From the NCBI RefSeq assembly GCF_004803465.1, contig NZ_SRSF01000001.1, positions 1,054,501-1,118,500 of the forward strand: 64,000 nt of DNA, in the 5' to 3' direction. Below, one piece after another: positions 49,401 to 56,719 of the stretch; position 1 is the first letter of the stretch; each line of letters starts with the position of its first letter. The DNA is from Neolewinella litorea (lineage in GTDB: Bacteria; Bacteroidota; Bacteroidia; Chitinophagales; Saprospiraceae). The notes beneath the pieces were generated by a model. That model worked only from the letters and a program-made list of their open reading frames with translations, was not told the DNA's origin and did not search any database. The translations under genes and the position numbers were made by a program.

Positions 49401-49993
49401 TTCTCGGCTTCGCTGCTGGCTTCCACCACTTCCGATCGCAGTTGCTTTTCGTTGCGGACCACCCGCATTCCACGCCCGCCCCCTCCGGCCGCCGCTTTGA
49501 TTATGACGGGATATCCGATCTCTTCCGCCTCGGCCACCGCTACCTCCGGGTCCGAAATGTCGCGGTCGCTGTCCTGGATCAGGGGCACGCCCACCCGCCG
49601 GGCTAATTCCTTGGCAGCGACCTTGTCGCCCAGTTGGTCCATGCTGTCTGGCGATGGCCCCACGAACTCAATGCCCGCGGCCAGACATGCCCGGGCGAAG
49701 TCCACATTCTCCGACAGAAACCCATAACCCGGGTGTATGGCATCCACCCCTTTCTCCTGGGCAAGTTGGATGATGGCCTTGATATCGATGTAGGGGCGCA
49801 AGGGCTCGTCGTCGGGACCGATCTGGTAGCTCTCGTCCGCTTTATAGCGGTGCAGGCTGTACCGGTCCTCGTAGGTATAAATCGCTACCGTACGCATCTG
49901 CAGTTCGCTGGCGGCGCGCAGGATGCGGATGGCGATCTCGCCGCGGTTGGCAACTAGGATTTTTTTGAAACGCTTTCTGTCTTGGGTAGCCAT
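46487..49993 (-). CDS. pyc: Pyruvate carboxylase
   Basis: An 1168-residue single-chain, biotin-dependent enzyme that carboxylates pyruvate to oxaloacetate for anaplerosis. The ATG at 49993 ([24 protein letters not shown]) is preferred over an upstream Met whose codons overlap the promoter region. Domains in order are biotin carboxylase (about 10-460, with [14 protein letters not shown] and [27 protein letters not shown]), carboxyltransferase (about 540-810, with [17 protein letters not shown] and [22 protein letters not shown], metal site HLHTHDTSG), the tetramerisation region, and the biotin carrier with EAMKMES, biotinyl Lys1132. Length is normal. A TATCTTCC -7-like element lies 20 nt upstream. 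It may be transcribed independently of the lipoprotein gene after it. Confidence 0.97.
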   Translation of the reverse strand: [1168 protein letters not shown]

Positions 49994-50013
49994 GGGTCTT
50001 CTCTTGGGGTGGG

Positions 50014-50021
50014 GGAAGATA
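50014..50021 (-). promoter_or_regulatory. -7-like element TATCTTCC before pyc
   Basis: The minus strand reads TATCTTCC, 20 nt before the pyc ATG; same octamer and spacing as before the DUF6807-ThuA gene. Confidence 0.4.
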
Positions 50022-50091
50022 AGCAGGTAGCCCGGACTCCCCCACCTCGCCGGGCGCACATTCCAGAACCTTTTTACGAGTTTGTAATTTT

Positions 50092-50110
50092 ATTTAGACA
50101 AATTAAAAAT
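50092..50110 (+). promoter_or_regulatory. Candidate iron-responsive operator upstream of the iron operon
   Basis: ATTTAGACAAATTAAAAAT is an AT-rich imperfect inverted repeat (outer ATTT/AAAT arms and inner A/T match) in otherwise GC-rich DNA. It lies 14 nt before the -33 TTG of the iron operon promoter. Position and AT-content fit a repressor or activator site; the regulator is not known. Confidence 0.35.
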
Positions 50111-50124
50111 AGTGGCCGTTTGGC

Positions 50125-50156
50125 TTGGCCTTTCCGGGTAGGCTGTCCTACTTTTG
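50125..50156 (+). promoter_or_regulatory. Promoter TTG-N21-TACTTTTG of the iron operon
   Basis: A TTG at 50125-50127 is followed by TACTTTTG at 50149-50156, a perfect TAnnTTTG element. The operon's first ATG is 34 nt downstream at 50191. Confidence 0.6.
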
Positions 50157-50190
50157 CGCTTAATAAGACTGAATACAAATAACCAGCAGT

Positions 50191-51411
50191 ATGACCCGTA
50201 TTTCCCTGCTTCCGCTGGCCTTCCTGGCCCTGCTTTTCGTTGGCTGCGCGGATGATGAACCCAGCACTGTATCCTTAGACGTTCCTGAGACTTACTCTTT
50301 TTCCCGCAACGGTGCCTCCACCGTCAGCTTTGACGGGCAGTCTACGCGCATCGCCATGGCCGAAGAACTGGTTTCCGCCTTTCAGGATCCCACCAACGAG
50401 GAAGCTACCCTCGACGCCATGTTCCGCAACGAAGGACCGAACGGCGAAGACGTCTCCCCCTTTGCTTCCGCCGAATTGAACGCGGCGACCAAATCTATCC
50501 GCAGCAAAGTGGCCGCCAGCCGCGATTACTTCTTTGCCGACGCCACCACCGCCACCGCCATCCGCGATGAATTCGACGGCTGGATAGCCGCCCAGGTTAA
50601 TGAGGTATTCCCCCGCTGGAACGAACTGGCTGCGCCGGGCGTCGCCGGACAGATCCCCAACGGCTCTTCCGCCCGCTACGTTTCCGCCGAAGGACTGGAG
50701 TACAACCAGGTCTTCGCCAAATCCCTGATCGGTGCCCTGATGCTCGACCAGACCCTCAATAACTACCTCAGCCCCCAGGTCCTCGACGAGGCCGACAACC
50801 GCGCCACCAATGACGCCGCCGCCGTGGAAGACGGCAAGCCGTACACCACCATGGAGCACAAGTGGGACGAGGCCTACGGTTACGTCTTCGGTGCATCCGT
50901 CGACCCGGCCGAGCCGCTCGCTACCCTGGGCGACGACGACAACTTCCTGAATGAGTACCTGGACCGGGTCAACGACGACCCCGACTACGCCGGCATCGCT
51001 CAGGATGTGTTCGACGCCTTCAAGCGCGGACGCGCCGCCATCGTCGCCGGAGATTACACGGAGCGGGATGCCCAGGCCGAAATCATTCAGGAGAAACTCA
51101 GCCGCGTAGTGGCCGTACGTGCGATCTACTACTTGATGCGCGGTGCCGAGACCCTCGACGGCTCCACCTCTCCGACCGACGCCTTCCACGCCCTCAGCGA
51201 GGCATATGGCTTCATCTATTCCCTGCAATTTACCCGCAATCCCGCCACCGGAGCCCCCTACCTCGACCGCCAGGAGGTGCTGGCCATCCAGCAGACCCTG
51301 CTCTCCGACGGTGAAAACGGGTTATGGGACGTTACCGCATCTACGCTTCGCGACCAGGCCGCCACCATCGCCACCGCCTTCGGTCTTTCCGTTGACCAGG
51401 CCGCAGACTAA
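50191..51411 (+). CDS. DUF4856 lipoprotein (iron operon)
   Basis: A 406-residue lipoprotein: MTRISLLPLAFLALLFVGC ends in a lipobox. The mature protein is a helical DUF4856 domain, recognised by DVPETYSFSRNGASTVSFDGQSTRIAMAEELVSAF, SAEGLEYNQVFAKSLIGALMLDQTLNNYL, MEHKWDEAYGYVFG and ALSEAYGFIYSLQFTRNP. The family occurs with imelysin-like peptidases in Bacteroidota and is thought to help surface iron acquisition, though no reaction is known. It is the first gene of a four-gene run with spacings of 6 nt, then overlaps of 17 and 11 nt. It is distant from the TonB receptor only by position, so the four should be co-expressed. Confidence 0.92.
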   Translation: MTRISLLPLAFLALLFVGCADDEPSTVSLDVPETYSFSRNGASTVSFDGQSTRIAMAEELVSAFQDPTNEEATLDAMFRNEGPNGEDVSPFASAELNAATKSIRSKVAASRDYFFADATTATAIRDEFDGWIAAQVNEVFPRWNELAAPGVAGQIPNGSSARYVSAEGLEYNQVFAKSLIGALMLDQTLNNYLSPQVLDEADNRATNDAAAVEDGKPYTTMEHKWDEAYGYVFGASVDPAEPLATLGDDDNFLNEYLDRVNDDPDYAGIAQDVFDAFKRGRAAIVAGDYTERDAQAEIIQEKLSRVVAVRAIYYLMRGAETLDGSTSPTDAFHALSEAYGFIYSLQFTRNPATGAPYLDRQEVLAIQQTLLSDGENGLWDVTASTLRDQAATIATAFGLSVDQAAD

Positions 51412-51417
51412 TACAGC

Positions 51418-52446
51418 ATGACTCGTTACCTACTCTGCCTTGCCTTGCTCGCCGTCGGCTGTACCACCGACCCCACCGAACCGGCGGAATCCGCTTCCTT
51501 CGACCGCCAGGCCATGCTCGTACACTGGGCCGATGACATCATCGTTCCGGCATTTCAGGACTTCAAGCGCGACGCCACCGACCTCGAGTCGGCCGCGCGG
51601 GCGTATGAAAGCACCCCATCCGACGAAACCCTGGCCACGGTACGCTCGGCTTTCGCCACCGCATACCTGGGGTGGCAACGGCTGAGCCCGTTCATGACCG
51701 GGCCCGGTGAGGAGCATCGCCTGCGGGAGCAACTTAACATCTACCCCACCGATACCACCCGCCTGCTGAGCGGCAGCACCGGCTCCCTGGAATTGCCTTC
51801 CAATGTTGACGTACAGGGCTTCCCCGCCCTCGATTTTCTGCTGTTCGGCACGCAAGACCCCGCCGATCGCCGGGCCGAGGTCACCCGCCTGAGCGCCCGG
51901 ATCACGGAACTGGCTTCGGTGGCCCTGGCCGACTGGACGGGTGAATACCGCGACGCCTATGTGGCCGCCTCCGGCAATAGCGCCACGGCGTCCGTCGACC
52001 GTACCGTGAACGACTTTATCTTCTGGTACGAGAAATACCTGCGGGCCGGTAAAATTGGCATCCCCGCCGGCGTCTTCTCCAGCGACCCCCGCCCCGCACT
52101 CGCCGAGGCCCCCTACCACGGCAACCTTAGCCGGGCACTCTTCCTGGAAGGCCTGGAAGCGGGCAACGATTTCTTCAGCACCGAAGCAGGCCTGGCCGAC
52201 TACCTCGACGCCCTGCGGGTAGAACGTGGCGGTGAGTCTCTCAGCAGCCAGATTCGCGCCGGTTTCGGTACGGCTGCCGACCGCGCCGCCGAATTGAACG
52301 CCGACATCGCCACCCAGGTCCGCAACGACCCCACGGCGGTGCTGCAACTCTACGACGCCCTGCAGGCCAACGTCATCCTCCTGAAGGTCGATATGTTGCA
52401 GGCCCTCGGGATCAACGTAGACTACGTGGATGCGGACGGAGACTAG
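51418..52446 (+). CDS. Imelysin family lipoprotein
   Basis: A 342-residue imelysin-like (M75/IrpA family) lipoprotein: MTRYLLCLALLAVGC supplies the lipobox. The two helical-bundle repeats are AMLVHWADDIIVPAFQDFKRDATDLESAARAYESTPSDETLATVRSAFATAYLGWQRLSPF and AALADWTGEYRD-like segments; the signature that is GxHxxE in classical imelysins is GFPALDFLLFG here, the form seen in the non-peptidase subgroup. Imelysins are iron-regulated surface proteins. It starts 6 nt after the DUF4856 gene and overlaps the HTTM gene by 17 nt. Iron or haem binding is inferred from the family and context. Confidence 0.93.
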   Translation: MTRYLLCLALLAVGCTTDPTEPAESASFDRQAMLVHWADDIIVPAFQDFKRDATDLESAARAYESTPSDETLATVRSAFATAYLGWQRLSPFMTGPGEEHRLREQLNIYPTDTTRLLSGSTGSLELPSNVDVQGFPALDFLLFGTQDPADRRAEVTRLSARITELASVALADWTGEYRDAYVAASGNSATASVDRTVNDFIFWYEKYLRAGKIGIPAGVFSSDPRPALAEAPYHGNLSRALFLEGLEAGNDFFSTEAGLADYLDALRVERGGESLSSQIRAGFGTAADRAAELNADIATQVRNDPTAVLQLYDALQANVILLKVDMLQALGINVDYVDADGD

Positions 52447-53731
52447 CGCGGCACCCCTGGTCGTCTTTCGATTCGGTTTCGGCCTGATTATGCTGCTCAG
52501 CATCATCCGCTTCTGGGCGAACGGCTGGATCGAAAAGCTTTACCTGTCTCCCGACTTCTTTTTTTCCTATCGCTATTTCGAGTGGGTCAAGCCCCTCGGC
52601 ACCTGGACTTACGCACTCTTCGCAGTGGTCGCTCTGGCCGCGGCCTGCATCATGGTGGGGTACCGTTACCGCGCGGCGATGGTCGTCTTCTTCCTCGGCT
52701 TCACGTACATCGAGCTGATGGACAAGACCACCTACCTCAACCACTATTACTTCATCAGCCTGCTGGCCTTCCTGCTGATTTGGATCCCCATCCCCCCCGG
52801 TTTGGCGGCGGCGCGCGGGTGCCGTGTGAACCGCTTCTACATCCATATCCTGCGGCTCTTTGTAGCCGTGGTCTACTTTTACGCCGGTCTGGCCAAGCTA
52901 AACAGCGATTGGCTGTTGCACGCCCAACCCCTCGCCATCTGGTTGCCGGCCCGCTACGACCTGCCCTTCCTCGGCGACCTGCTGCAACAACGGTGGGTAC
53001 ACTTCGCATTTGCGTGGGGCGGCGCACTCTACGACCTGGCCATTCCCTTTCTGCTGCTCTGGCGCCGCACCCGGGTAGCGGCCTTTCTGTTGGTGGTAAT
53101 CTTTCACGTCCTCACCCGGGTACTCTTCCCGATCGGGATGTTCCCTTACATTATGATCGTAAGTGCGCTGATCTTTTTCGGTCCCGAGCTACACGAGCGG
53201 ATATTGGCTGTACTGGCGCGCGGCCGATCCTGGGTTGCCGGTCGCCGCTCCCTTTCCGCGCGGGTCCCGGTGTGGCGGTTGCTCCCCATTACGGGCGTGC
53301 TGCTCTTTCACCTGCTATTCCCCTTCCGCTACGTATTACAGCCCGGTGAGTTGTTCTGGACCGAGGCGGGCTACCGTTTCTCGTGGCGCGTCATGCTCAT
53401 GGAGAAGGCCGGCCTGGCCACCTTCCGGGTGGAGGATGGTGCGAGCGACCGGCGGGCGGTGGTCGACAACCGCGAATTCCTGACGGCTTTCCAGGAAAAA
53501 CAAATGGCTACCCAACCTGATTTTCTCCTGGAGTTTGCCCAGTTCATCGCCCGGGAATACCAGAATCGCGGTTTCCTACAGCCGCAGGTGTACGTCGACA
53601 GCTACGTGGCCCTCAACGGCCGCCGGAGCCAACCCTACGTAGACCCCGAATTGGACCTCACCACCGTATCCCGCAACACGCCCGTGCAGCAGTGGCTGCT
53701 CCCCTTTCAAGACACGATCTATGGCTTTTGA
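52430..53731 (+). CDS. HTTM-domain membrane protein
   Basis: A 433-residue membrane protein of the HTTM (vitamin K-dependent gamma-carboxylase-like) family. The start at 52430 overlaps the imelysin stop. It has about 6-7 helices (LVVFRFGFGLIMLLSIIRFW, YALFAVVALAAACIMVGYRY, YFISLLAFLLIWIPI, ILRLFVAVVYFYAGLAKLNSDWLLHAQPLAIWL, ALYDLAIPFLLLW) with the family's YFYAGLAKLNSDWL and LTRVLFPIGMFPYIMI motifs. A C-terminal soluble part (about 290-433) has YRFSWRVMLMEKAGLATFRVEDG and QFIAREYQNRGF, matching the eukaryotic enzyme's layout. Bacterial relatives sit in iron operons, and modification of an operon partner is an idea rather than a fact. A GC-rich element copy (52803-52823) is inside. Confidence 0.9.
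   Translation: MRTETSAAPLVVFRFGFGLIMLLSIIRFWANGWIEKLYLSPDFFFSYRYFEWVKPLGTWTYALFAVVALAAACIMVGYRYRAAMVVFFLGFTYIELMDKTTYLNHYYFISLLAFLLIWIPIPPGLAAARGCRVNRFYIHILRLFVAVVYFYAGLAKLNSDWLLHAQPLAIWLPARYDLPFLGDLLQQRWVHFAFAWGGALYDLAIPFLLLWRRTRVAAFLLVVIFHVLTRVLFPIGMFPYIMIVSALIFFGPELHERILAVLARGRSWVAGRRSLSARVPVWRLLPITGVLLFHLLFPFRYVLQPGELFWTEAGYRFSWRVMLMEKAGLATFRVEDGASDRRAVVDNREFLTAFQEKQMATQPDFLLEFAQFIAREYQNRGFLQPQVYVDSYVALNGRRSQPYVDPELDLTTVSRNTPVQQWLLPFQDTIYGF
52803..52823 (-). repeat. GC-rich dispersed element inside the HTTM gene
   Basis: Plus-strand text is ggcggcggcgcgcgggtgcc (52804-52823). It encodes G-G-G-A-R-V/A-A-R-G-type residues in a cytoplasmic loop between helices. Confidence 0.4.
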
Positions 53732-56210
53732 CCGCTTACTTTTGATGGTCTGCTTGTTGGCGGCTGCCGGGGTAGCTACGGCCCAGCGCAGCGTGGAGTT
53801 GATCCTTACCGATACAGCCGGCGTATCCTTGCCCGACACCGAGCTGTTCGTCGCGGAGACCGCCCGGCTGTTTACCACGGATGCCGACGGCAGTGCCAGG
53901 ATCGCCCTGCCGGTCAGCGGTCCGGCCACGGTGACCGTCTTCGCCGTAGGCTACGCCACCCGCCAGGTAGAGGTCAACGAGGCCCCCGATCCCCTACGCC
54001 TCGTGCTGCAGCCCCTTAGTCTTAACCTCAGTTCGGTTACGATTGTAGCCGAGACCCGGCGCCGCGAAGCCCTGACGCGCCTGCGCGCCGTGGAGGGCAC
54101 GGCAATCTACGCCGGCCGCAAAACGGAAGTGGTCAGTCTCGACGCCCTGACGGTTAACCAGGCCACGAACCAGGCCCGCCAGATCTACGGGGAAGTATCC
54201 GGGCTGAATATCTACGAAAATGACGACGCCGGTCTCCAGCTCAACATCGGTGGCCGGGGCCTGGACCCCAACCGCTCGGCCAGCTTCAATACCCGCCAGA
54301 ACGGCTACGACATCAGCGCCGACGTGCTTGGGTACCCGGAAAGCTACTACACGCCGCCGGCCGAAGCCCTGGAGCGCGTTGAAGTGGTGCGCGGAGCGGC
54401 CAGTCTGCAGTACGGAACCCAGTTCGGGGGGCTCGTCAATTTCAAATTCCGGGAACCGGAGCGCACCCGCCCCGTGAGCCTTGTCAGCCGGCAGACGGTC
54501 GGCTCCAACGCCCTTTTCACCTCCTTCAACAGCCTGAGCGGCCAACTGGGGCCGGTGGGCTACTATGGGTTCTATAACTTCAAGCGGGGCGACGGCTTTC
54601 GGCCCAATTCCGACTTTCAGTCGCACAATGCCTTCCTGCACCTCGACTGGTCGCCCGCCTTCCTGCCTGGCACAAAAATCAGCGCCGAATATACCTACCT
54701 GGATTACCTCGCCCAACAACCCGGCGGCCTCACCGACGCCCAGTTTTACCGCGATCCCTTCTCCAGCAACCGGCAGCGCAACTGGTTCGCCGTCGACTGG
54801 AAGCTCTACAACCTGAGCGTGGCGCACCGCTTTTCGGCCCGTACCAACTTTAGCCTTAACCTGTTTGGCCTCGACGCCGGGCGCCGGGCGGTGGGCTTCC
54901 GTACCAACCGCGTAAGCCAGACCGAAGACCTCGACGCGCCCCGCGACCTGCTCATCGGCCGCTTTCAGAATTACGGCGCCGAAGCACGTCTGCTGCACCG
55001 CTACCGCATCGGCCAGCAGGAAGCTATCGCGCTCATCGGTGCCAAGGTGTACCGCGCCAACAATTCCGCCGTCCAGGGACCGGGCACTGCGGCGGGCGAC
55101 GCTGATTTCGGACTGGCAACCGACCGCTTTCCCAGCTACCCCAATCAATCGGATTTCACCTTCCCCAACCGCAACCTGGCCGTTTTTGGCGAGCACATCT
55201 TTTACCTCTCCGACCGGCTGAGCATCACCCCGGGTGCCCGCTACGAATACATCCGCACCGAGAGCCGGGGCAGCTACCGGCGTTTTGACTTCGACCTCGC
55301 CGGCAATCCGATCCGCGACGAGACCTTCAGCGACGACCGCGTCTTTGCGCGGAACCTGCTGCTCCTAGGCGTGGGCCTGAGCTACCGACAGCGGGAAGGT
55401 CAGGAGTGGTTCGCCAATTTCAGCGAGAACTACCGCTCGGTCACCTTCAACGACATCCGTACCGTCAACCCCAGTTTCCAAGTCGACCCCAACATCCGCG
55501 ACGAGAGCGGTTACACGGCCGATGCCGGCTTCCGGGGCCGCCACGGCCGGTGGTCGTACACCGCCAACGTATTCGCGATCCGCTACGGCAACCGGCTCGG
55601 GGAGGTCCTCACGCCTGAACTACGCACCGACGCCAATGGCGAGGAAGTGGAAACGGGGCGCATCGTCCGGCGGCGCGGCAATATTGGCGCGGCGTTCCTG
55701 TACGGCGTCGAAAGTCTGCTCGAATGGCGGGTACTCGAACCGCCCGTCGGCGCCGACGGGTCTTCCCCCTACTACCTGACGGCCTTCGCGAATACCAGCG
55801 TGACGGATTCCCGCTACACCGAATCCGAGATCGCCGGCGTCAGCGGCAACGAGGTGGAATTTATTCCCCGACTGAATGCCAAGGCCGGACTGCGTTTCGG
55901 TTACGGCAATTTGCTGGGCTCGCTGCAGTACAGCGTACTGTCGCGGCAGTACACCGATGCGAGCAACGCCCTGCAGGACCGGGCCGATAACCAGAGCGGA
56001 ATCGTCGGCAGCATTCCCGCCTACGGGGTGGCCGACCTGAGCCTGAGCTACCGGTGGCGTTTCGTTACCCTGGAATCCGGCGTGAACAACCTGACCAACG
56101 AAGTATACTTCACGCGCCGCGCCACCGGCTATCCGGGGCCGGGCATCATCCCGAGTGCGCCCCGGACGTATTACCTGACCGTGGCCTTTACCCTGCCCGC
56201 CGGCAAGTGA
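53721..56210 (+). CDS. TonB-dependent outer-membrane receptor (FecA-like)
   Basis: An 829-residue TonB-dependent receptor. The start at 53721 overlaps the HTTM stop by 11 nt and opens a signal peptide (MAFDRLLLMVCLLAAAGVATAQ). A CarboxypepD_reg-like N-terminal beta-sandwich (about 25-100) is followed by the plug with TEVVSLDALTVNQATNQARQIYGEVSGLNIYENDDAGLQLNIGGRGLDPNRSASFNTRQNGYDISADVLGYPESYYTPPAEALERVEVVRGAASLQYGTQFGGLVNFKFRE, and a 22-strand barrel ending TYYLTVAFTLPAGK. The plug resembles ferric-siderophore/citrate receptors (FecA type). It imports an iron chelate across the outer membrane using TonB energy; the ligand is inferred from its operon partners. Confidence 0.95.
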   Translation: MAFDRLLLMVCLLAAAGVATAQRSVELILTDTAGVSLPDTELFVAETARLFTTDADGSARIALPVSGPATVTVFAVGYATRQVEVNEAPDPLRLVLQPLSLNLSSVTIVAETRRREALTRLRAVEGTAIYAGRKTEVVSLDALTVNQATNQARQIYGEVSGLNIYENDDAGLQLNIGGRGLDPNRSASFNTRQNGYDISADVLGYPESYYTPPAEALERVEVVRGAASLQYGTQFGGLVNFKFREPERTRPVSLVSRQTVGSNALFTSFNSLSGQLGPVGYYGFYNFKRGDGFRPNSDFQSHNAFLHLDWSPAFLPGTKISAEYTYLDYLAQQPGGLTDAQFYRDPFSSNRQRNWFAVDWKLYNLSVAHRFSARTNFSLNLFGLDAGRRAVGFRTNRVSQTEDLDAPRDLLIGRFQNYGAEARLLHRYRIGQQEAIALIGAKVYRANNSAVQGPGTAAGDADFGLATDRFPSYPNQSDFTFPNRNLAVFGEHIFYLSDRLSITPGARYEYIRTESRGSYRRFDFDLAGNPIRDETFSDDRVFARNLLLLGVGLSYRQREGQEWFANFSENYRSVTFNDIRTVNPSFQVDPNIRDESGYTADAGFRGRHGRWSYTANVFAIRYGNRLGEVLTPELRTDANGEEVETGRIVRRRGNIGAAFLYGVESLLEWRVLEPPVGADGSSPYYLTAFANTSVTDSRYTESEIAGVSGNEVEFIPRLNAKAGLRFGYGNLLGSLQYSVLSRQYTDASNALQDRADNQSGIVGSIPAYGVADLSLSYRWRFVTLESGVNNLTNEVYFTRRATGYPGPGIIPSAPRTYYLTVAFTLPAGK

Positions 56211-56223
56211 TTGTCAAAGTTGC

Positions 56224-56712
56224 CTACTGAAGGACCGCCAGGTCCTCTTCCCCGAATTCAACGAGGATGTTATCCCCCAGGGTGGTAGACAGCACCATGC
56301 CGCTGTAGGTCACGTAGATCGGCCAGTTCTTGTGCTGGCGGTCGACCAGCACGGCCACTTCGATTTTGCTCGGCAGCACCCGATGCAGGGCACCGAGGGC
56401 GTAGAAGAGGGTCCTGCCCGTATTGGCTACGTCGTCGACTACTAGTACGGGTTTGCCGTCCAGCTCCTGCAGATCGTGATCGACCGTCGCGCCGGAGGCC
56501 AGAGGATCGGATGGATCGATGCGCAGGTTCCAGAGGTGGAGGGGGGCATCCGAGATGCGCCGTAGGTCATGCTCGAGGCGGCGGGCGAGCTCCATACCCC
56601 GACGGTTGATGCCGAGGATATAGAGCTCGCTTTCTTCCGTATTTCGCTCGAGGATTTCCATGGCCAAGCGGGTCACCTTGGCGTTGATCTGCGTGTGATT
56701 GAGTAACTGCAT
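56224..56712 (-). CDS. Phosphoribosyltransferase (PyrR-like)
   Basis: A 162-residue type I phosphoribosyltransferase. The PRPP-binding loop VVDDVANTGRT lies at residues 91-101, preceded by LGINRRGMELARRLEHDL and followed by an alpha/beta hood. The protein is close in size and motif to PyrR/uracil phosphoribosyltransferase-type regulators, but Bacteroidota members of this group are usually of unknown base specificity. It starts 7 nt after the end of glgX, so the two are one transcript. Uracil or purine salvage is possible; an RNA-binding attenuator role is not supported here. Confidence 0.88.
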   Translation of the reverse strand: MQLLNHTQINAKVTRLAMEILERNTEESELYILGINRRGMELARRLEHDLRRISDAPLHLWNLRIDPSDPLASGATVDHDLQELDGKPVLVVDDVANTGRTLFYALGALHRVLPSKIEVAVLVDRQHKNWPIYVTYSGMVLSTTLGDNILVEFGEEDLAVLQ

Positions 56713-56719
56713 GTAGGGA

